A stretch of DNA of 64,000 bases from Apoda limacodes. Taxonomy: Eukaryota; Arthropoda; Insecta; Lepidoptera; Limacodidae. Below the pieces are notes generated by a model. The model saw nothing but the letters and a program-made list of their open reading frames with translations, did not search any database and was not told where the DNA came from. Shown piece by piece: positions 58,290-64,000 of the stretch; the first letter of the stretch is position 1, and each line of letters begins with the position of its first letter. Made by a program: the position numbers and the translations under genes. The DNA lies in assembly GCA_946406115.1 (NCBI GenBank), contig OX291548.1, positions 10,900,373-10,964,372 on the forward strand. Direction: 5' to 3'.

Positions 58290-60385
58290 GCAAGTGGCAA
58301 GGTAGACGGCGCGTGTAAAGAATATATTGAACAAACATTTTAATGAATGGCTGGGTATGAGCAAAAGCTCATCGCACTGTACTTGAGCTTTCCGTTACAA
58401 TACGTGCTCCACTTGTCACGCGACAAAACCAATTCATTTACAATTTACACCCCGAAAAAACTTAAAAGGGACACACGGACACTTACAAACCTTTTCAATT
58501 CAGCATCTTATAACTTAAAAGATAAAGTTTAAAATCACTTAACAATAATTTTTATTTTTTTTAACAATTCGGAATTCAAAGAGGAATCAAAGCAAACATG
58601 ACGCCTTCGCAACTACGACTCCCCCGGGTGAAGAAACAATAATGAAGAATAAATGGCCAACTTCACGCCACAATAGTTAGAAAAGATAAAAGTAAGAATT
58701 ACACGGAAATTTCGAGGCGTGATCCATTGTCAACAATAAGTTAAGGTCCTTCACTAGATAACAATTTGCACGTCGAGTATGTCGTTCATTGTGTTACCAA
58801 CATTATAAATAAACAGGACAATGAAGCTACCAGATGTGTGAAGTAGCTTTGAGGATGCGCAAAGCGGCATAAAAGTTCCTTTGGACGAAATATGAAATAT
58901 ATTGCAGATAATTGTACATGTATCAACATAATATATGTGCTGATATGACATAGGTAAATAAACAATTATTAAAATAGGTACAACAGTTATTTTAAAAATA
59001 ATACGTTTAATTATCTTATCACACTAAAAAAATCTGTTTTACTAAGTAAATGCTTGATTATCACAAATAATACATTAAAAAAAATTCTTTTTATTATTCA
59101 AATAACGTCTAAACATGTATTTGTTTCAATGACTAAACATAAAATAAGTAGATAACTCATTTTTATGCATCTTTCGGATATCAATCAACTGTACGACATG
59201 GTATATTCATTCATCTGTCAAATAGTATTATGAGTCCTTCCTTGCACAAATTTTAACAATATACTGTTGGTGCATAACAAATTCTTTCCTGCTTCTTTGT
59301 AAAATGAAGTTTCCGATGAAGGAAGTAACACTGCAATAGTAGCAATAAAACCATCATATTGTTGTAAAATATTTATGGTACAGTGTAAGTCGGGGCTCAC
59401 AAAAATAGCCGCATTAAACAATATAAATTGCCATAACGAAAACGTTTATAACCATGATTTACACTCATGAGATCCCTGGTAACATGGGTCGAAAATACAA
59501 AATTATACGAAACTTTATGTACGGAAGCGGTCCAAATTACTGAATAGTTGGCAATTTGTAATTATAAATGTAACACCCCCAATTAATGTGGTAGATATCG
59601 ATAGTAATAAAGTTTTACTTGATAAAAAGGAAAGTAAGAAGTCGACAATAAATCAAAACACTAACACAATGAAACAAAGATGAAGATGTTCGCCTTTATT
59701 AACCAAATCTATTCATCGGAGACTTGTTGTTATTAATTTATAGAAAGTCATGCCAGACCCATTAGGCAAGATAACCATATTGATTCGAAGCATGATATTT
59801 TGAACCAGTTATGAACCGCTCCTTGAATTTCAATATGATTGGTCTTAATGACCATAATACCAATGTTATCATTCAAGATGAATTGTTGAAATTGATTTTT
59901 TATCACAGTTGTTACTGAAGATTATTACACATCCTATTTAAATTCATATCTAGGAATAGTAGTTAAGTATATGCGTGAGACCAACAATTAAATTGATATA
60001 TTTGATGATATTATATAATGGCTGGTAGGCTATTTTTAGTGTTAATAAAATACACGAATTTTATATGTAGTTAAGGTATAATTTTTTTTTTTTATTCCAT
60101 ATAATTAATTTTTTTTTATTGTTGTGATATCGGAGAAGTAAATTTTGCCAATTATAATTGTAATTTCAAAATACGTTTATAATAATATTATTTGCATACG
60201 TTCTTTTGATATTTCTTGTTTATGATTAAATACAATTACACATGCTTTAGCATTATCATATTGTCAATATTAGGTTCTAGGGCCTATAGAGATCCTGTAA
60301 ACATTTCAACTACTTCTTCTTCGATAAAGCTTAAGTTAAGTTTAAGCAGTCAATATTTAGATGCTTATATCTTAGGTTAAAAATA
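58290..60385. other. Gene-poor interval with weak ORFs
   Basis: A 61-codon ORF (58347-58532, starting MAGYEQKLIALYLSFPLQYV but from an alternative start) and a 67-codon minus-strand ORF (59218-59421, with SPDLHCTINILQQYDGF) look protein-like but lack motifs or splice support. The rest is A+T-rich. Confidence 0.3.
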
Positions 60386-60650
60386 TAATATAATATAATA
60401 TTATATAATATTATAAATGCGAAAGGAACTCTGCCTGTCTGTCTGTCTATCTATCTGTCTGTTACCTCTTCACGCTTAAGCCGCTGTACCGATTTAGAAT
60501 AAATTTGGCACTGGGATAGATTGAATTCCGGGAAAGGACATAGGCTACTTGAAATCGCCAAGTGTGAGTTGCTTTTTTTCTCTATATTGCCGTTGAAATC
60601 CTAGATCGATAACCAAAAATAGGGCAGGTGGTAGTCACATATAAACCAGA
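60386..60650 (+). repeat. Dispersed 'AATATTATAAATGCGAAAG' repeat copy
   Basis: AATATTATAAATGCGAAAGG, then a CTGTCTGTCTGTCTATCTAT microsatellite, GCTTAAGCCGCTGTACCGAT, AATAAATTTGGCACTGGGAT and GAATTCCGGGAAAGGACATA. The order matches 15.0-15.37 kb. An (AATAT)n-like stretch directly precedes it. Confidence 0.68.
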
Positions 60651-61881
60651 TTACCTATCTAGAATAACTACAGTGAAAGTGAAAATGTTTCCATTTTCTT
60701 AGTACATTAATACATTGCTTTTTTTTCGTTTTACAGAAACTGCGCAATTTTTAGCTCGTGATGTGTGATTATGAGAACTAATATTCCAATCGAAAAAGGT
60801 ATGACTGCCTATTAAAAATCTTATGATATTCTATTTTATGCGTCAAAGAAACAAGGTAAAAAATGCACGCAGTATCTACTGTTTTCCATAAAATCCATAT
60901 GAGTTAACTCAGCATAATATGACTTCAAAACATAAATAGAAACGGAGACATTTTCCCATATTAGACGTACAACTATGGAAACTACAGTAATTGTCACTAT
61001 TTCTTTTACTGGACGTGTCGATTTAACAGGAGTAGCATTAAATTTTAAAATCGGAAGTCATTAAAACGTCACATCGAATCCGTTTTCTGTGGACCCTATT
61101 ATCATCAATATACTCCTTATCTTAGAGAAGATCTTTCGAATTAATTCTTCAACACGACATTAGTGTACAATAAGGGTTCATTTACAAACTAAATGCAAAT
61201 TCAAAAGAGTTGTGGTCAAGCATTCAGATTTAACTTTTTCACTTCGTCTAATTAAAGCTATAATGTTCTGTAATACAAAAACCCTTATAGATCGCGGCTG
61301 AATTGAGGTCGGAATAAATTGTCGAAGTGGCTATTAGATCGGTCACTTTATGTTTTGGGCTGAGATGTCGTATATTTTGGATGTAGTTTTGGACAGACAC
61401 ACTTTTTATTCTGACACCCAGACATCTTAATTAAGGGTCAAAAGTTTCATGGTATAAAATAGTGAACCATATAATTTCGTTTTGAGAATTTCTCTTCTTG
61501 GACTATTAAGGTTGCGACGAGAACAAGTTAAATTTGTTTCATACGTACTACGAGTATTGTAGAAAAAGGTTACCTAAAAGGATATATGTACTGATTTTTA
61601 GAGCTTAGTTATAAAAGTGGAACAATGATGTTTTTCCATGTCCGCCCTTCCGTTGGTATGTCATAGTAGTTTTATTTAGACTAGTGCTATTTTGGTAACA
61701 AGACTGAAAATTAGTACACGTGGAGCCAATTGCACCCGCCAAAAAATATGTAATGTCTCTCCTATATTTAAGGCAGTATAACATAATCTGTAATTACTTT
61801 TACAAAATAATTTGTCTTGCAATAGTTAAATAGTTTTCAAAATATGTATAGCCGACCAATGTAACATCGATGTCACTTTTT

Positions 61882-62310
61882 AGGGTTCCGTACCCAAAAG
61901 GTAATTAGCGGAACCCTATTATTAAGACCGCTGTCCGTTCGTCCGTCTGTCACCAAGCTGTATCTCATGAACCGTGATAGAACATTTGAAATTTTCACAG
62001 AAGATGTATTTCTGTTGTCGCTATAAAAAAAAATACTAAAAAACATAATAGAATAAATATTTAAGGGGGCTCCCATACAACAAACGTGAATGTTTTGCTC
62101 AATTTTGCTCGATATTGATAACGGCACCAGGTAGACGCTTCAAATATCCACAGAATATTAAGTTATATAGTCACTTTAAAAATAAATAATCAAATTAAAA
62201 TAAAACAAATATTTAAGGGGGGCCCATACCACAAACGCGATTTTTTGCCGTTTTTGTAGATAATGGAACCCTTCGTACGCGAGTCCGATTCGCACATAGC
62301 TGATTTTTAA
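61882..62310 (-). repeat. Complete GGGTTCCGTACC-family repeat, reverse
   Basis: The plus strand opens AGGGTTCCGTACCCAAAAGG and passes CGCTGTCCGTTCGTCCGTCT, CACCAAGCTGTATCTCATGA, GAAGATGTATTTCTGTTGTC and two GGGG(G)CTCCCATAC / GGGGGGCCCATACCACAAAC blocks. It closes GGAACCCTTCGTACGCGAGT and CCGATTCGCACATAGCTGAT. It has all blocks of the 25.9 kb copy in inverse order. Confidence 0.82.
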
Positions 62311-62639
62311 ATTCATTAGATAATATTTAAATCAGTTTTTACGCAAATAAAGATTTCCAGTAGTTTTTATTCAAGAAGTTCGGGTTATACATTTTAATCA
62401 GGGCAAATGTTATCTCAGGCTATTAAATTAATGCAATTACGTATGTAAGCATATCTTCTCAGTGGCTAAAGACAAATCCATATCATATTTTGGCGACAGT
62501 CCATTTTGGCAATTACTTTAAACCTGCATGACAGTTAGTGAGCCCATGATCTTAAAATTGCTTTTGATATTGGGTATCTGGACTAGTGTGCCTTATTTAT
62601 GCCCATAAGTTGGAGTTCAATATAAATTAAGTCTTTCAT

Positions 62640-62760
62640 AGCAAAGATGAAGTCAAGAAATTAACCTCGAGCAAGGACTTGAACCTTCAACTCTTAATTT
62701 CCGTGTAAGTGCCTACCATTGGGATAGCTCAAGTTGAATCCCAACTACATCTTTGCTCTG
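62640..62760 (-). mobile_element. tRNA-headed SINE fragment
   Basis: On the minus strand, GAGCTATCCCAATGGTAGGC (A-box-like) is followed about 30 nt later by GGTTCAAGTCCTTGCTCGAG (B-box). The spacing fits a tRNA-derived promoter. It lacks a folded tRNA acceptor stem and is not the same as the heads at 50 or 14.5 kb. Confidence 0.5.
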
Positions 62761-62790
62761 GAAATACGCTCGCTACGAACGTCACATACA

Positions 62791-63008
62791 ACTCCTAGTG
62801 ACTTATAAAGTCCTAGTAATTCAATCTTACAAACACAAAATCTTCATGGAATTAAGAAATACATATGTATATACATAGAAATAATAATAGTGAGTCATAA
62901 ACAAAGAAAGATTATTTGTTTGGATAATAGTATTTCTTAATTCTATGAAGACTTTGCGTGTTTGTAAGTTTGATGTAGGTACTAGGACTTTATAAGTCAC
63001 TAGGAGCT
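62791..63008. repeat. Large inverted repeat, 72-79-bp arms
   Basis: The left arm (62791-62862) runs ACTCCTAGTGACTTATAAAG, TCCTAGTAATTCAATCTTAC, AAACACAAAATCTTCATGGA, ATTAAGAAATAC. The right arm (62930-63008) is its inverse with a small insertion (GTAGGT) and a few changes. The loop is 67 bp (62863-62929). No coding content. It fits a MITE or fold-back element, and transcripts through it would form a long hairpin. Confidence 0.88.
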
Positions 63009-63780
63009 GGATCTGCCTTTGAAGTGATAAGTGGTAAAATACTGTGACTGGGGAGGGAAAAACTACACATACTAATCTGTATACCTACGTGATTGTTTTT
63101 TTTTACTAATGTTACAAATATTTTAATTAAAATATACACCGTTGTTGACAAACTCAAAATGTAATTAAAATCTTAAATGTCAGTTGGTATTGTTAAAATA
63201 GCAATTTAAATAATATTCTGATATCAAACAGTATTTGCAAGGGTATAATTGTAATAAAAATTTACTACGCCGTTAACAAATCCACACCACACCTTTTGTC
63301 TCTACTCTTTTATGACTTTGTGTTCAGTAGATGGCAATTCACGCCTCATCGATGATTATCACGAAATTGAATCTTAGAAGTGATTCACTTAACTATATAG
63401 GCACTTTATAATGGCGAGCGTTAGGAACTACTATTTAAAATTGATTTCATGCAGAAGTTTCTTATTATATTTAAAGTTACTTCAAAATAAAAACGAAGTT
63501 TCACACAACCATAAGTAGTTCTTCACTCAACGGGATTATTTGGCACAATAGCATTTAATCCCGTTTTACTTTTAAATTAGTAATGGAACGCGAAAATTTA
63601 AAAACTTATTTTCATGTTAATGACAAACAAAAATTGAGTGTTTTTACTCGCACAATTTTGTCTTCACTAAACTTCTCACAATAAACAAGATTGTCATACA
63701 ACTAAAATTGTGTAATTAATGATACCTAAGAAAATTTATTTGCCAAGCACAGTGTAGGTATTTAAAAGTTACACCAACTC
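63009..63780. other. A+T-rich interval, nothing recognised
   Basis: I see no gene or known repeat here. Confidence 0.5.
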
Positions 63781-63783
63781 AAA

Positions 63784-64000
63784 CTAGGTTGGTGCAGATT
63801 CCGAGCGGCAAACGCGAAAATCCAATATTTCAACTTCGGAGCCATTCCAAACGGTTCGCATGTAATTCCAATCGCAAGATGAATCAGGAAATGTAAGTTC
63901 TTCAAGCATTACCATCAATAGTGGAAGCAGCATTAGGGCCTTCCATTTCGATCAATTCGCAGTTCCCTAATAAATCTCCTTGAAAATCATCGAATTCACA
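63784..64000 (-). pseudogene. Coding-like sequence at the right edge, two frames
   Basis: Read leftward from 64000, one frame is open from the window edge to TGA at 63902: 32 codons with words such as EFDDFQGDLLGNCELIEM and EGPNAASTIDGN. The overlapping next frame is open from 63951 to TAG at 63784 (55 codons), reading EELTFPDSSCDWNYMRTVWN and GSEVEILDFRVCRSESAPT. The first is convincing upstream and the second downstream, with the switch near 63905-63925. This looks like one coding sequence with a single frameshift, or an exon boundary (a GATG|GTAATG site is a weak donor). Base composition is clearly richer in G+C than the flank. The 5' part lies outside the window. I do not recognise the protein. 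Confidence 0.4.

Noticed and set aside
60737..60798. Exon between TTCGTTTTACAG and AAAAAG|GTATGA
   Set aside because: All three frames contain stops over 62 nt. It could only be non-coding, and there is no other support.
42510..62310. Regulatory meaning of the repeated GTCCGTCCGTCTGTC tracts
   Set aside because: They are part of the body of dispersed repeats, so their recurrence reflects transposition.

Overview
This 64 kb window is A+T-rich nuclear DNA, almost certainly from a moth or butterfly (Lepidoptera). I infer this from the dispersed repeats. One is a tRNA-headed SINE with the 'CACAAGCTTTGCTTACTTTG' tail block. Another is a non-LTR retrotransposon whose 3' end carries 'CCATCAGGCGGACCGTA...GGTATAAAA'. 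A third runs from an 'AGTGCGAGTCGGACTCGCGC' head to a 'GGGTTCCGTACC' border and a 'CTGTATCTCATGAACCGTGA' core. A fourth starts near 'AATATTATAAATGCGAAAG'. I see no bacterial gene organisation, rRNA, true tRNA gene or CRISPR array, and no gene with a recognisable cellular product. The window looks intergenic or like the inside of a very long intron.

Layout. 1-7 kb: SINE, LINE and RTE-like fragments, a 17-base C run, and an unidentified two-exon coding candidate on the minus strand (2795-3519). 7-15 kb: an 80-bp tandem pair, a well-delimited candidate exon (8491-8551), an RT fragment, two adjacent fold-back elements (10.9-11.3 kb), a GC-rich hairpin (12.26 kb) and a tRNA-type SINE. 16-23 kb: a decayed coding island with a 164-codon stop-free minus-strand frame (17361-17855), several LINE 3' ends and two RTE C-terminal fragments. 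25-34 kb: a 35-bp minisatellite, a 2.7 kb DNA transposon with roughly 0.3 kb terminal inverted repeats (27759-30464), and two abutting LINE copies (33.06-34.26 kb). 37-49 kb: dispersed repeats, a small spliced coding candidate (39282-39728), a jockey-like RT fragment (43.85-44.46 kb), and several short ORF or exon candidates.

50.0-57.2 kb: the most striking structure is a near-perfect head-to-tail duplication of 3574 bp (50038-53611 and 53612-57185). I found five substitutions and no net length change. Its left edge lies inside a dispersed repeat. Each copy carries a ~50-bp repeat array, a 92/93-bp tandem pair and a candidate two-exon coding unit. 57-64 kb: mostly unique A+T-rich DNA with further repeats, a 72-bp-arm inverted repeat (62791-63008), and coding-like sequence running off the right edge on the minus strand (63784-64000).

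No gene set here works together as a pathway. The functional content visible is mainly a record of retrotransposition, DNA transposition and recent segmental duplication. All coding candidates are unidentified and rest on open frames plus splice-site context read by eye.
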